The notes beneath the pieces are model-generated. The model saw only the letters and a program-made list of their open reading frames with translations, was not told where the DNA came from and made no database searches. Positions 9,009 through 17,954 of a stretch of 64,000 bases of DNA are shown here, piece by piece. Numbering within the stretch: the first letter of the stretch is position 1; each line of letters opens with the position of its first letter. The position numbers were made by a program, and so were the translations under genes. This stretch comes from Acidobacteriaceae bacterium (GTDB lineage Bacteria > Acidobacteriota > Terriglobia > Terriglobales > Acidobacteriaceae), in contig PLXE01000036.1 in assembly GCA_003151335.1 (NCBI GenBank), positions 1 through 64,000 on the forward strand, given 5' to 3'.

Positions 9009-9248
9009 ATGAGTCTATTCGATTTCGTCTTCGGTTGTTCGCACCAACGTTGCAGCTTTCCCATCACGGTAAAAGGAAAACTTCGCCGCAGCGCAGCGGC
9101 CGCAGTTACCGGCACCTATGTCGTCTGCCTGGATTGTGGCAAGGAGTTTCCTTACGACTGGACGAAAATGAAGATGGTCCGCTCCGAGCCGGACAGTTCG
9201 GCAGCTCCCAACCCAATCACCGTCGCATCGGGCAGCAAGGCCGCGTAG
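9009..9248 (+). CDS. Small zinc-ribbon-like protein of unknown function
   Basis: A 79-residue protein with an excellent ribosome binding site (GAGGAGGC before the ATG) and a terminator after it, so it is a real single-gene unit. Conserved-looking positions are GCSHQRC near the N-terminus and VVCLDCGKEFPYDW in the middle: two cysteine pairs (about residues 10/15 and 40/43) suggest a metal-binding ribbon. The C-terminal 20 residues are low-complexity. There is no signal peptide or membrane segment. I believe similar short proteins are common in acidobacteria, but I cannot assign a function. Confidence 0.75.
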   Translation: MSLFDFVFGCSHQRCSFPITVKGKLRRSAAAAVTGTYVVCLDCGKEFPYDWTKMKMVRSEPDSSAAPNPITVASGSKAA

Positions 9249-9304
9249 TTGCCGGTGCGAGCCATCCGCTTCGTACTTAAGGGAACAATTCGTTGGAAAA
9301 TTAG

Positions 9305-9330
9305 AAGGGCGCTCATTCGAACGCCCTTTT
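9305..9330 (+). terminator. Rho-independent terminator after the zinc-ribbon gene
   Basis: AAGGGCG (9305-9311) and CGCCCTT (9322-9328) pair around a 10-base loop and run into TTTT. It lies 57 bases after the stop at 9248, in the convergent gap before the hydrolase gene. Confidence 0.75.
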
Positions 9331-9391
9331 GTTATCGTTGTCGGCGCTCATACCTTCCGCGGAATAAGCTCGTTGTGGCCTGGTCGCCAAT

Positions 9392-11623
9392 TTACTTCTT
9401 TGCGATTGCCTGCTTATCCAGTTTGCCGCAGTTCCAAACGTCGCCAAGCGGTTTCATGCCGTATTGCACCGCTATGGGATCCCCGCCAGACAGGCCGGCA
9501 AACTCTGCATCGGTGAGTGAGAAAATCACGCGATGGAGATCGCCAGTTGCGTAGCGGCTGACCGTAAACAGCTTGGAGCCGATGTGCAGCACCAACATAT
9601 TGTCGCGTACCGGGAAGAGTTCATCGCTGATGATCTCGATCTCCACGCCCGGAGTTCCCCGCAGTTGCGATAAAGCGGTCCTATGTAATCCAACCACGAG
9701 TCCGGAGTGGATGATCACCTGTGGTCCAGCCGGTTCTTCGGACCGTTGCTGCACCTGTTCCATCAAGTCGGATGCGTCCTGCACGGGTCCGTTGTTTACG
9801 GGGTCCGTGGATAGCCGGATGTTGGCCACGTAGATCGCGCCCGAGTTCGTCTGGTCGAAGATCAAGCGTATGCCGTGTACACCCCTCTTTACGATGCCCC
9901 AGTTGGGGAAGTCGGCAAGCGGAATGCGGACGGTCTGAAGGATGGGATGCGCTCCGCCGTACGTCGACCCCACTGGCCCTTGCAAGTAGGACTGATGGCC
10001 AGATTGGCCCACGAAATTCGGATCAATGTAGGTGCTTAGTCTTAGCGGCCCGCTGCCCAAGTTCATTGTTTGCATCAGGCGGATGGAAAAATTGGTAGGC
10101 ATATCGGTGTTGAGAGAACTGTTCTGCCTGGAAACACGGATCTCCAGCGTGGTGTAGCTCGAGATGTCGATACCACCCGTACCGGTCCAATTGGTTTGGA
10201 AGTAGGTATTCGTCCCTCCCGTAGTCCAGCTAATCCGGCCGGCACGCAGGCTGCCGTCATGGTTGGGCACACTTCCGTGGGTGATGGTGATCCCCGAGGC
10301 CAAGTTTGGAAATCCATAACTACTGGTACCCGTTTGTCCGGTGAAATCTTCGAACACCTTGATGGTGACCGGAGGCGTGAAGCCTCGGTCCACACGTGTC
10401 GGGTAAGGCTGCACTATGCCCGATTCGTCAGTCACCGTGGCCGGAACACCCCACCACGGGTTGAAGTTGCGATTGAAGTCCGGTTGAGCGGAATTGCCCA
10501 CGTTGCCCCGGAAGAACGCCATCAACGTTGACATGGCCATGAGGCGTTGCCTTAGCGAACCCGGTGACATCCAATAGATCGCTGTATTGCCCGTACCGGT
10601 GCAGATTGAAGAGTAATACGGCGGGTTAAAGTTGGTTGCGTCGCTGACTTGCCATTGGGTATTAAAGAAATTGTGATTTGCGCCCCAAACAACGAAGCTG
10701 GATTTCTGCAGCGGGGGCGATTCAAATGGCGGCAAGATGTCCCGGTCATAGGGATCAATGCCCTGGAGGTCGGATACGTCGCCGTCGCACATCCCCATAA
10801 TGACATTCCATGGAACGCCTTTGGAATTGTTGCCAAGGAAGTCAACAGGGGCGATTTCGAAGATCCCCTTGAATGTAATCGGGTCCTCGATCATGGAAGG
10901 CCAGATACTGCCGACGGCAATGTAATCGTTGTAGGCTGCCCGCACGCCATCGCCCCCACGGGAATGGCCCATCATGCCGGTGTTGCTGAAATCGAGATGG
11001 CCTTGCAGTTCGGCGCCGACTCCAGAAGGTGTCCCCCCATGTCGGTTCCACTGGCTTAAGTTTTGAAGATTACGCAGCACCAGAATGCCCCGTGCCTTGA
11101 TCAGACCGCCGTCGCCTCCCAGTCCGGGACCGCCGGTAATGCCCCGATTGGCGTCGATGGACACCACAATATAGCCATAGCTCGCGAGGCGATTTGCCAG
11201 GTAATCATAGCCACGGTAGCTGGGCGATTCGATGTAGTTGGTCGGACACGTACCGGTACCGGTGTAGGTCACGTCGTCGTCGATGCGCGGACCCCCCTGC
11301 ATTCCCGGGGGGTCCGGCGGCACATGATAGGGACGTCCGCAAGTGCCATGATTACCGTGCAGGAAAATTACTACTGGGTAGACGCCGCTGAGGGTTTGCG
11401 GGCGGTAAACCTTCGCCCGGACATCAACCTTGCAATCGTAGCCGGACACGGGCTGGCAGCCGGGCAGCACAAGGTTGTCAACCTGGGCCCCAAGATCGTA
11501 TTCACCGGAAGCGGTTGGAAGCGGGCCAACGGGAGTGGCATCAGGTGCAACCTGTTGGGCTGCGGTATACAAACTGCCGAGCAAGCAAAGCAGAAAAACA
11601 TAGGGAAGGATGCGGAACTTCAT
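9392..11623 (-). CDS. Large secreted alpha/beta hydrolase with C-terminal beta domain
   Basis: The 743-residue product begins with a signal peptide (MKFRILPYVFLLCLLGSLYT, cut near AAQQ) behind a strong AAGGAG ribosome binding site. YPVVIFLHGNHG is the oxyanion-hole strand and MMGHSRGGDG (about residue 217) is the nucleophile elbow GHSRGG, typical of esterases, lipases and dienelactone-hydrolase-like enzymes. A late VVWGANHNFF supplies a candidate catalytic His. After about residue 430 the sequence becomes rich in beta strands (ITHGSVPNHDGSLRAG, YTTLEIRVSRQNSS), resembling a carbohydrate-binding or jelly-roll module. Substrate is unknown; a secreted polymer or ester is a reasonable guess. It stands alone, convergent with the zinc-ribbon gene. 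Confidence 0.8.
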   Translation of the reverse strand: MKFRILPYVFLLCLLGSLYTAAQQVAPDATPVGPLPTASGEYDLGAQVDNLVLPGCQPVSGYDCKVDVRAKVYRPQTLSGVYPVVIFLHGNHGTCGRPYHVPPDPPGMQGGPRIDDDVTYTGTGTCPTNYIESPSYRGYDYLANRLASYGYIVVSIDANRGITGGPGLGGDGGLIKARGILVLRNLQNLSQWNRHGGTPSGVGAELQGHLDFSNTGMMGHSRGGDGVRAAYNDYIAVGSIWPSMIEDPITFKGIFEIAPVDFLGNNSKGVPWNVIMGMCDGDVSDLQGIDPYDRDILPPFESPPLQKSSFVVWGANHNFFNTQWQVSDATNFNPPYYSSICTGTGNTAIYWMSPGSLRQRLMAMSTLMAFFRGNVGNSAQPDFNRNFNPWWGVPATVTDESGIVQPYPTRVDRGFTPPVTIKVFEDFTGQTGTSSYGFPNLASGITITHGSVPNHDGSLRAGRISWTTGGTNTYFQTNWTGTGGIDISSYTTLEIRVSRQNSSLNTDMPTNFSIRLMQTMNLGSGPLRLSTYIDPNFVGQSGHQSYLQGPVGSTYGGAHPILQTVRIPLADFPNWGIVKRGVHGIRLIFDQTNSGAIYVANIRLSTDPVNNGPVQDASDLMEQVQQRSEEPAGPQVIIHSGLVVGLHRTALSQLRGTPGVEIEIISDELFPVRDNMLVLHIGSKLFTVSRYATGDLHRVIFSLTDAEFAGLSGGDPIAVQYGMKPLGDVWNCGKLDKQAIAKK

Positions 11624-12061
11624 AGGGTCTCCTTAGCGGAAAGTTGTGTAACGAAGAAATGCGTCCCCTCCAAGGGAACGGTAGCGTTAAATCTGCAAGT
11701 GGGAGGTCGCGGCATTCGACCCACATTCGGACGAGGTCATAACCGGGTAATGTGGGCTGCCGGGAATTGAAGCTGCGCTCGCCGAGTTTCTCCGTGACAT
11801 TACGAGGAGATGCGCGATCAACTCCCCGGCGAAAGTGTACTCCGATGGCTGGCGGTTGCGCTATTCCCTTTTGAAGAAACCCTGCAGGTGCAGTTGCAAT
11901 GCGGGAATTGACGTCCGAGCGATCGCGTGGCGCGTCTGGTGGTAGGAGCAGCTCGGTGTAGCGGTTGAACACAAGATGCCCTGCATAAGCCGCGGACCAG
12001 ATCCACTCCAAGTGAACAACTAAACTGCAACAGGGGCGGAGAGACTGCGTAAAATGGGTTC
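11624..12061. other. Divergent intergenic region, no gene recognised
   Basis: About 440 bases between the hydrolase start (minus strand) and the nitroreductase start (plus strand). It must hold both promoters. Open frames on the minus strand (for example 11541-12011) overlap the signal-peptide end of the hydrolase gene and show no family motif, so I do not call them. Confidence 0.5.
12027..12061 (+). promoter_or_regulatory. Promoter abutting the nitroreductase start (leaderless candidate)
   Basis: TAAAAT at 12050-12055 ends only six bases before the ATG at 12062, with a weak -35 (GCAACA, 12027-12032) 17 bases upstream. Transcription would then begin at or next to the A of the ATG, and no ribosome binding site is present. 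Confidence 0.45.
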
Positions 12062-12517
12062 ATGACGACTAATGCGAGCACGCCTATCTTCCAGCCGCCG
12101 AGCGCGATGGAACGCGCCTTCAATCGGTTGTTCGGATTTCTGGTGGGCCTCGGCTTTGGACTGAAACACAATTACCTGCTTCAGGTCCGAGGACGAAAAA
12201 GCGGCCGGCTGTACTCTACTCCGATTGACCTATTGGAGACCGGCGGCAAACGGTTTCTGGTGGCGCCTCGCGGCCGGACGCAATGGGTCCGCAACGCGGA
12301 AGCAGCCGGGGAGATTACGCTCAAGAAAGGAAGTTCACGACAGATCTATCGATTGCGGCCGGTTACCGATCCAGAGAAGCCCCAACTGCTGAAAGCTTAT
12401 CTCGACAGCTTCAAGACCACCGTGCAGCGTTACTTTCCAGTGCCTGCCGGTTCAGCCGCTGAGCGTTTTGCAGGCCTTGCCGCAAATTACCCGGTATTTG
12501 AGTTGACACAAAAATAG
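12062..12517 (+). CDS. Nitroreductase / deazaflavin-dependent oxidoreductase (Ddn-like) family protein
   Basis: The 151-residue product has the split-barrel pattern of the Ddn family: LLQVRGRKSGRLYSTPI (residues about 40-56) matches the family's T/V-x-GRKSG-x-xRxTPL motif, followed by FLVAPRGRTQWVRNAEAAG and a small C-terminal helical region. Relatives in actinobacteria use coenzyme F420, but others bind FMN or haem, so the cofactor is open; there are no F420 synthesis genes in the window. It probably reduces an organic substrate in the cytoplasm. It is convergent with the M48 peptidase gene. Confidence 0.8.
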   Translation: MTTNASTPIFQPPSAMERAFNRLFGFLVGLGFGLKHNYLLQVRGRKSGRLYSTPIDLLETGGKRFLVAPRGRTQWVRNAEAAGEITLKKGSSRQIYRLRPVTDPEKPQLLKAYLDSFKTTVQRYFPVPAGSAAERFAGLAANYPVFELTQK

Positions 12518-12570
12518 CGTTTGCGGCAACAAAACCATCCTCAAGGGAATCCGGCTCGAACAGCACCTGA

Positions 12571-12600
12571 AAAGCAAAACCGGCGGCACCCGGCCGCCGG
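12571..12600 (-). terminator. Terminator of the M48 peptidase gene
   Basis: CCGGCGGC and GCCGCCGG (12580-12600) form an 8-bp GC-rich stem. Read on the minus strand it is followed by TTTTGCTTTT, as expected for an intrinsic terminator 20 bases after the M48 stop. On the plus strand it may also stop read-through from the nitroreductase gene. Confidence 0.7.
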
Positions 12601-12620
12601 TCGAGCAAGACCTGAAGAAG

Positions 12621-13799
12621 CTACCATTGACCCGTGCTGGCGATGAAGTCATCGTCGCGCCGTTGCAGGGTGGGACGATCGTCCCCGTCCTGGCCGGGTT
12701 TGCCTTTGTCGCTGTCTGCGGTTTGAGTCCGCCGCAGCGAAGGCTTGCTGTTGTCCTTTTCTTCGATGCCCTTCTTGCGATTCTGCAAGGCCGCCAACCG
12801 GGCCTTCACGTCGTTGAACTCGGACGTGTTGACGATGTATTCCGGACGCGCGGGCAGAACTGCGCGGATCTCTTCCTGGGTCTTGAGAATTCGATCGGGA
12901 GTTGGCGGATGAGAAGCGAAGGCTTTGGCCAGCGTACCCGGCTTCTTCTTTTCTTGCGCTTTGACCTTCTCGAAGAAAGAGACGAACGCCTGCGGGTCAT
13001 AGCCGGCCTTGTACATGTACTGCACTCCAAGGTAATCAGCTTCCGCTTCGAAGCCGCGCGAGAACTTCATAAAGGTCAGCGGCAGCGCCAGGCTCAAGGC
13101 CATATTCGCGGCTTCATATACTCCCCAGCTCCCCACGAAAATCAGCGGAATCGAAGCCATGCTGGCGTAGTTGGCGCGGGTCATCTCGCGGGTCGCATGG
13201 CGGGCCGCTACGTGCGCAATTTCGTGCGCCATCACGCCGGCCAGTTCGGCCTCATCGTCGGCAGCGAGGATCAGGCCGCTATTGACATAGAAGAAACCGC
13301 CTGGCAAGGCCATCGCGTTGATGTCGTCGGAGTCGAGAACCTTGATGGTAAACGGCACCTTGGCGTCGGAGTTGCGAACCAGGTTCTGGCCAATGCGGTT
13401 CACGTACTCAACCACGACTGGATCCTGAATCATCCGGGCGCTCGACTCGATCATCATGGCGTACTGCTTGCCCATCTTGATCTCAGTGTCGTACCCGTAC
13501 CAGTCCCCGATACCCTTGCCGGAGCCGACCTTGCGATTGCCAATGTCATCGACGTCGTTCTTGCCCTTGTCGTGAGTGGCTTTCGGCGCGTCTTGGGTCG
13601 AGGCTGGAGTTGATGTGCCGTCGGCTGCAGCAGCCGGGTTAGGGCTGGTCTCTGCCGCGGGTTGAGTTTGCTCTTGTGGGTTGCTGGGTGCCTGCGCGGA
13701 TGGCGCCTGAGTTGGCGTGGTGTTCTGCGCGAACGAGGGGACCGCGAGGAGGACGCTCAGCAGCATTGCGGTTGCAGCGGCGTGAGGGCGTGACTTCAT
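12621..13799 (-). CDS. Exported M48-family zinc metallopeptidase
   Basis: Zinc-dependent endopeptidase probably acting in the periplasm on misfolded envelope proteins (BepA/YfgC-like). The HEIAHVAARH motif (HExxH) supplies two zinc ligands and the catalytic Glu; EAEADYLGVQYM about 60 residues later provides the third ligand. The preferred start is the ATG at 13799, which has GGAG 7 bases upstream and yields a clear signal peptide (MKSRPHAAATAMLLSVLLAV). An in-frame start at 13856 only adds an unlikely leader. A Pro/Ala/Thr/Gln-rich linker follows the signal, and the C-terminus is charged and low-complexity. No TPRs are visible, unlike BepA. Confidence 0.9.
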   Translation of the reverse strand: MKSRPHAAATAMLLSVLLAVPSFAQNTTPTQAPSAQAPSNPQEQTQPAAETSPNPAAAADGTSTPASTQDAPKATHDKGKNDVDDIGNRKVGSGKGIGDWYGYDTEIKMGKQYAMMIESSARMIQDPVVVEYVNRIGQNLVRNSDAKVPFTIKVLDSDDINAMALPGGFFYVNSGLILAADDEAELAGVMAHEIAHVAARHATREMTRANYASMASIPLIFVGSWGVYEAANMALSLALPLTFMKFSRGFEAEADYLGVQYMYKAGYDPQAFVSFFEKVKAQEKKKPGTLAKAFASHPPTPDRILKTQEEIRAVLPARPEYIVNTSEFNDVKARLAALQNRKKGIEEKDNSKPSLRRTQTADSDKGKPGQDGDDRPTLQRRDDDFIASTGQW

Positions 13800-13995
13800 G
13801 GGAAAACTCCAGTGCCGAACGCTGAGCCACCTTGCCGGGGTGGTACTTGCGCTCATTATAGACTTGGAGCCACTCTGTAGCGTATTTGGATTCCCAGAAA
13901 CTTAAAATTTTTTGCGCCGGCGCAGGACCGCAGGACTCGAACCGCTGAAACCGGGGTAGAATAAGCGGTTCGTCCCCTAAGGAGGCGCCTCGCAA

Positions 13996-14583
13996 ATGGC
14001 TACGTCAGCAGATCGAGCAAGGCGCGGAATTCCAGTGCAGCACTTCATCGAGGGCCTGCGTAAACTCAAGGAGGACGACTTCACCGGAGTCAGCGGCACA
14101 CTGCAATATCTGCGCGAGAATTCGGTCGATCCTGAATCGCTGGACCCGTATCTGTTCTGGAATGCCCAACACTATACCCGCAACCTGATTGACAAGACCG
14201 ATCTTTATGAGCTGCTGGCCATCTGCTGGGAAGTCGGGATGGGCAGCTCCATTCACAATCACCAGGGACAGAATTGCTGGATGGCCGCGCCCATCGGCCG
14301 GCTTGCGGTGCAGAACTTCCGCCTTCTCTCCGAAGACCTCGCCGTCCATCGTTGCAGTATCGTTCCCACCAATGTCGTCGAAATCACGCCAGCGAATCCG
14401 GTAGCAGTCGATCCACTGAATCCGGTGCACGATGTCCGTAATCCCCGCGAATGGGGACAGCGCGCCGTGAGCCTGCACATTTACTCGCGCCCGATCAATT
14501 CCTGCATTGTGTATTCGGTGGAGCAAGGCAGTTGCGGCGAGATTGGGCTGAACTACACGTCAATGTACGGCAAGCTGGTTTGA
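13996..14583 (+). CDS. Cysteine dioxygenase family protein (cupin)
   Basis: Fe(II) enzyme that oxidises a thiol, in the type case cysteine to cysteine sulfinate. The 195-residue product shows the cupin metal motif SSIHNHQGQNCW (two His) and a third candidate His in VSLHIYSRP. Length and the C-terminal S-x-x-Y segment fit bacterial cysteine dioxygenases; 3-mercaptopropionate dioxygenase is an alternative. A strong ribosome binding site (AAGGAGG) precedes the ATG. It is divergent from the M48 gene and ends in an intrinsic terminator, so it is probably transcribed alone. Confidence 0.88.
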   Translation: MATSADRARRGIPVQHFIEGLRKLKEDDFTGVSGTLQYLRENSVDPESLDPYLFWNAQHYTRNLIDKTDLYELLAICWEVGMGSSIHNHQGQNCWMAAPIGRLAVQNFRLLSEDLAVHRCSIVPTNVVEITPANPVAVDPLNPVHDVRNPREWGQRAVSLHIYSRPINSCIVYSVEQGSCGEIGLNYTSMYGKLV

Positions 14584-14590
14584 AGGCAGC

Positions 14591-14615
14591 ACTCAGCTGA
14601 ATGCTGAGTCCTTTT
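14591..14615 (+). terminator. Terminator after the cysteine dioxygenase gene
   Basis: ACTCAGC (14591-14597) and GCTGAGT (14603-14609) pair around a five-base loop and are followed by CCTTTTC, eight bases after the stop codon. Confidence 0.7.
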
Positions 14616-14687
14616 CTCCCACGTTTGGGGAATGCGGATTCCTCCGCTCACATTGAATTCCCTAGGTGTCACGCATCTGTTGTTCTT

Positions 14688-14693
14688 ATAATT
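14688..14693 (+). promoter_or_regulatory. -10 box of the fumarase gene
   Basis: A perfect TATAAT at 14688-14693. The -35 region (AGGTGT at 14665-14670) is poor. The leader would be about 45 bases and ends in GCGAGGCGTA before the ATG. Confidence 0.4.
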
Positions 14694-14743
14694 AACCTGG
14701 GCGTTTGCCCGGACTCTTACATTCTTTCCTATAGCGAGGCGTA

Positions 14744-16255
14744 ATGACAGTCATCAAGCAGGACGACCTTATCCAGAGTGTTGCCGACGGTCTGCAATAC
14801 ATTTCCTACTACCACCCGGTCGATTTCATTCAAAACCTGGCGCGTGCGTATGAAAAAGAACAGTCGCCCGCCGCTCGGGACGCGATGGCGCAGATCCTGA
14901 TCAATTCGCGCATGTGCGCCGAAGGCCACCGGCCGATTTGCCAGGACACAGGCATCGTAACCGTCTTCCTCAAGGTTGGGATGAAGGTGCAGTGGGACGC
15001 GACCATGAGCGTGGAGGACATGGTCAACGAGGGCGTGCGCCGCGCGTATCTCCACCCCGACAACAAACTGCGCGCCAGCGTGCTGGCCGATCCGGCCGGC
15101 GAACGCAAGAACACCAAGGACAACACTCCGGCGGTCGTGAACATGACGCTCGTTCCCGGCGACAAGGTTGACGTCATCGTCGCCGCAAAGGGCGGCGGCT
15201 CGGAAGCCAAGTCGAAGTTCGTCATGCTGAATCCCTCCGACTCCATCGTCGAGTGGGTGCTGAAGACGGTCCCCACGATGGGCTCGGGCTGGTGTCCTCC
15301 GGGAATTATTGGCATCGGCATCGGCGGCACGGCAGAAAAGGCCATGCTGCTGGCAAAGGAAGCTCTGATGGAGCCGATCGACATTCAGGAGCTGATTGCC
15401 CGCGGGCCGAAGAATCGCGCCGAGGAGTTGCGGCTCGAGCTCTATAGAAAGATCAATGCGCTGGGCATCGGCGCGCAAGGGCTGGGTGGGCTGACTACGG
15501 TGCTTGATGTGAAGGTGAAGGACTATCCCACGCACGCCGCTAATCTGCCGATAGCGATGATCCCGAACTGTGCAGCCACGCGTCATGCTCACTTTGTGCT
15601 CGACGGCTCGGGTGCAGTCGCGCTGAAGCCACCGTCGCTGAAGGACTGGCCGGAACTGACCTACAATCCGGCGGGCGCGCGCCGCGTCAACCTCGACACC
15701 GTCACGCGCGAAGAAGTGGCGACATGGAAGACCGGCGAGGTGATTCTGCTTAGCGGCAAGCTGCTCACCGGCCGCGATGCTGCGCACAAGCGCATGACCG
15801 ACATGCTCAAGCGCGGCGAACAGCTTCCGGTTGACTTCACCAACCGCTTCATCTACTACGTTGGACCGGTCGATCCGGTGAGAGATGAGGTTGTCGGTCC
15901 TGCCGGTCCCACCACGGCTACGCGCATGGACAAGTTTACGCGCCAGATGCTGAAGGAGACTGGCCTGCTCGGTATGGTGGGCAAGTCGGAACGCGGACCG
16001 GAAGGCATCTCCGCCATTCGCGATTACAAAGCGGTGTTCCTCATGGCCGTCGGCGGCGCTGCTTACCTGGTCTCGAAGGCCATCAAGAAGTCGCGCGTGC
16101 TGGGCTTTGCCGATCTCGGCATGGAAGCCATCTACGAATTCGAGGTGCAGGACATGCCGGTCACGGTTGCCGTGGATGTGAACGGCAACTCCGTACACGA
16201 GTCCGGCCCGAAGGAGTGGCAGGCAAAGATCGCGGAGATGGTGGAAATCGGGTAA
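14744..16255 (+). CDS. Class I fumarate hydratase (iron-sulfur fumarase)
   Basis: Interconverts fumarate and malate in the TCA cycle using an oxygen-sensitive 4Fe-4S cluster. The 503-residue protein contains both parts that other bacteria split into alpha and beta subunits: the alpha part has PICQDTGIVTVF, GGGSEAKSKF and MGSGWCPPG, and the beta part has LLSGKLLTGRDAAHKRM and GPAGPTTATRMDKF. Cysteines in ICQDTG, WCPPG and PNCAATRH are the likely cluster ligands. Tartrate dehydratase is a relative, but the fused, single-chain form fits fumarase. The next gene is aspartate ammonia-lyase, which produces fumarate; a palindrome cluster separates them. Confidence 0.93.
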   Translation: MTVIKQDDLIQSVADGLQYISYYHPVDFIQNLARAYEKEQSPAARDAMAQILINSRMCAEGHRPICQDTGIVTVFLKVGMKVQWDATMSVEDMVNEGVRRAYLHPDNKLRASVLADPAGERKNTKDNTPAVVNMTLVPGDKVDVIVAAKGGGSEAKSKFVMLNPSDSIVEWVLKTVPTMGSGWCPPGIIGIGIGGTAEKAMLLAKEALMEPIDIQELIARGPKNRAEELRLELYRKINALGIGAQGLGGLTTVLDVKVKDYPTHAANLPIAMIPNCAATRHAHFVLDGSGAVALKPPSLKDWPELTYNPAGARRVNLDTVTREEVATWKTGEVILLSGKLLTGRDAAHKRMTDMLKRGEQLPVDFTNRFIYYVGPVDPVRDEVVGPAGPTTATRMDKFTRQMLKETGLLGMVGKSERGPEGISAIRDYKAVFLMAVGGAAYLVSKAIKKSRVLGFADLGMEAIYEFEVQDMPVTVAVDVNGNSVHESGPKEWQAKIAEMVEIG

Positions 16256-16330
16256 CGGACGTGCGAATGCATGATGTACCGACATCAGGCTCGCGTGTCG
16301 CGTTGCTGAAGGTTTCGCGTTCTGAAGGAT

Positions 16331-16396
16331 CACGGTTTCAGCCGTGACGCGGAAATTTCCTTATCTGCCGACAGCGGCACGGCTGAAAGCCGTGCC
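16331..16396. repeat. Intergenic palindromes (family A, copy 2)
   Basis: CACGGTTTCAGCCGTG (16331-16346) and GGCACGGCTGAAAGCCGTGCC (16376-16396) lie between fumarase and aspartate ammonia-lyase. The second is nearly identical to the palindrome at 4399-4418, including the flanking CCTTTCAAAG versus CCCTTCAAAG. Confidence 0.7.
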
Positions 16397-16479
16397 CTTT
16401 CAAAGCCTCGGCGTGTTCACTGGTGAATCGGCGCGACGTTTCTCCTCCTGCTAACATCTTCCCTATTGAGGACGAACTC

Positions 16480-17928
16480 ATGTCATCCGCGACCCGAGCC
16501 ACTACCCGCACCGAGAAAGACTCTCTCGGCCTGAAAGAAATTCCTGCCGATGTGTACTACGGCATTCAAACCGCGCGCGCGGTGGAGAATTTTCCCATCA
16601 GCGGGTTGCGCGCCCACTCTTCCCTCATCCGCGCCATCGCGATGGTAAAGGAGGCTGCCGCGCTCGCCAATCGCCAACTCGGCCTGGTGGACGAGAAGAC
16701 CGCCAACGCCATCATCGAAGCCGCCAAAGAAGTTCAGCAGGGCAGGTGGGACCAGGAATTCGTGGTTGACGTTTTCCAGGCAGGCGCGGGCGTCAGCTTC
16801 CACATGAATGCCAACGAGGTCATCGCCAACCGCGCCTCCGAGTTGCTGGGCGGCAAGCTGGGCGAGTACAAGCACGTCCATCCCAACGATCACGTCAACT
16901 ACGGGCAATCGACCAACGACGTCTTCCCCACCGCGATGCGCCTCGCGGCGCTGCTCGAGCTGGAAAAGCTGTATGCCGTACTTGATGGCTTGATTGCCGC
17001 GCTCGATGAAAAAGGCAACGAGTTCCACCACGTTCTGAAGTCGGGCCGTACCCACATGATGGACGCGGTGCCCATGCGGCTGGGCCAGGAGTTTCACGCC
17101 TACGCAGGCGCGATCAAGCGCGCGAAGAACTCAATCGAGCAACAGTCGGAGCTATTGCGCGAGGTTGGACTCGGAGGCTCGGCGGTCGGCACCGGCATCA
17201 ACACGCATCCCGATTACCGTGAGAAGGCGATCGCCAACCTGGCGCACATCTCTGGACAAAAGCTGCATGTGGTGGACGACATGCGCTATGCCATGCAGTC
17301 GAACCTGGCGATGTCGTCGGTCAGCTCGGCGCTGCGCAATCTGGCGCTGGAGGTCATCCGCATCTCCAACGACCTGCGTCTGCTCTCGTCGGGTCCGAAC
17401 ACGGGCTTGGCGGAAATCAACCTGCCCGCGCTGCAGCCGGGCTCGTCGATCATGCCGGGCAAGATCAATCCCGTGATGGCGGAGCTGGCGGCGATGGTTT
17501 CGTTTCAGGTTGTCGGCTACGACACGACGGTAGCGCTCGCGGTGCAGGCCGGGCAGCTCGAACTCAACGTCATGATGCCGGCCATGGCCTACAGCGTGCT
17601 CACCTCGATCGCCATCATGAGCAACATGCTGCGGCAGCTCACCGAGTTCTGCATCAAGGGCATCACGGTCAACGAGAAGCGCACTGACTACTACGTGCAG
17701 AGCACGGTGTCGCTGGCCACGGCGCTGAATCCGTACATCGGTTACGCCAAAGCCGCGGAGATTGCCAAGGAGTCGGTGAAAACGGGCAAGTCGATCATCG
17801 AGATTGCGCGCGAGCGCGGCGAACTGACCGCCGCCCAGATCAAGGAGATCCTTGATCCCGCGCGCATGACCGAGCCGGTGCGCCCGCTGGACGCGGCGAA
17901 AGAGCGGGAGAAGATCAAGGCGAAGTAG
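16480..17928 (+). CDS. aspA: Aspartate ammonia-lyase
   Basis: Deaminates aspartate to fumarate plus ammonia. The 482-residue product has the superfamily signature GSSIMPGKINPVMAE (about residue 325), with the catalytic Ser on the flexible loop, plus SGRTHMMDAVP and HPNDHVNYGQSTND. The N-terminal EKDSLGLKEIPADVYYG and the C-terminal VQSTVSLATALNPYIGY fit aspartase better than class II fumarase, but the two are close and fumarase C remains possible. The start at 16480 has TGAGGACG upstream; a GTG at 16423 in the same frame seems too early. It follows the class I fumarase gene, which makes a second fumarase less likely and supports aspartase. Confidence 0.88.
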   Translation: MSSATRATTRTEKDSLGLKEIPADVYYGIQTARAVENFPISGLRAHSSLIRAIAMVKEAAALANRQLGLVDEKTANAIIEAAKEVQQGRWDQEFVVDVFQAGAGVSFHMNANEVIANRASELLGGKLGEYKHVHPNDHVNYGQSTNDVFPTAMRLAALLELEKLYAVLDGLIAALDEKGNEFHHVLKSGRTHMMDAVPMRLGQEFHAYAGAIKRAKNSIEQQSELLREVGLGGSAVGTGINTHPDYREKAIANLAHISGQKLHVVDDMRYAMQSNLAMSSVSSALRNLALEVIRISNDLRLLSSGPNTGLAEINLPALQPGSSIMPGKINPVMAELAAMVSFQVVGYDTTVALAVQAGQLELNVMMPAMAYSVLTSIAIMSNMLRQLTEFCIKGITVNEKRTDYYVQSTVSLATALNPYIGYAKAAEIAKESVKTGKSIIEIARERGELTAAQIKEILDPARMTEPVRPLDAAKEREKIKAK

Positions 17929-17954
17929 GAAACTCGATGAGCAGCATCGTCAAC

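Noticed and set aside
14729..16333. 534-codon minus-strand open frame opposite the fumarase gene
   Set aside because: The plus strand encodes a full fumarase with all cluster motifs. The antisense product is His/Arg-rich without family motifs.
16423..16479. Extended N-terminus of aspartate ammonia-lyase from GTG 16423
   Set aside because: The added 19 residues are not conserved-looking, and the ATG at 16480 has a ribosome binding site.
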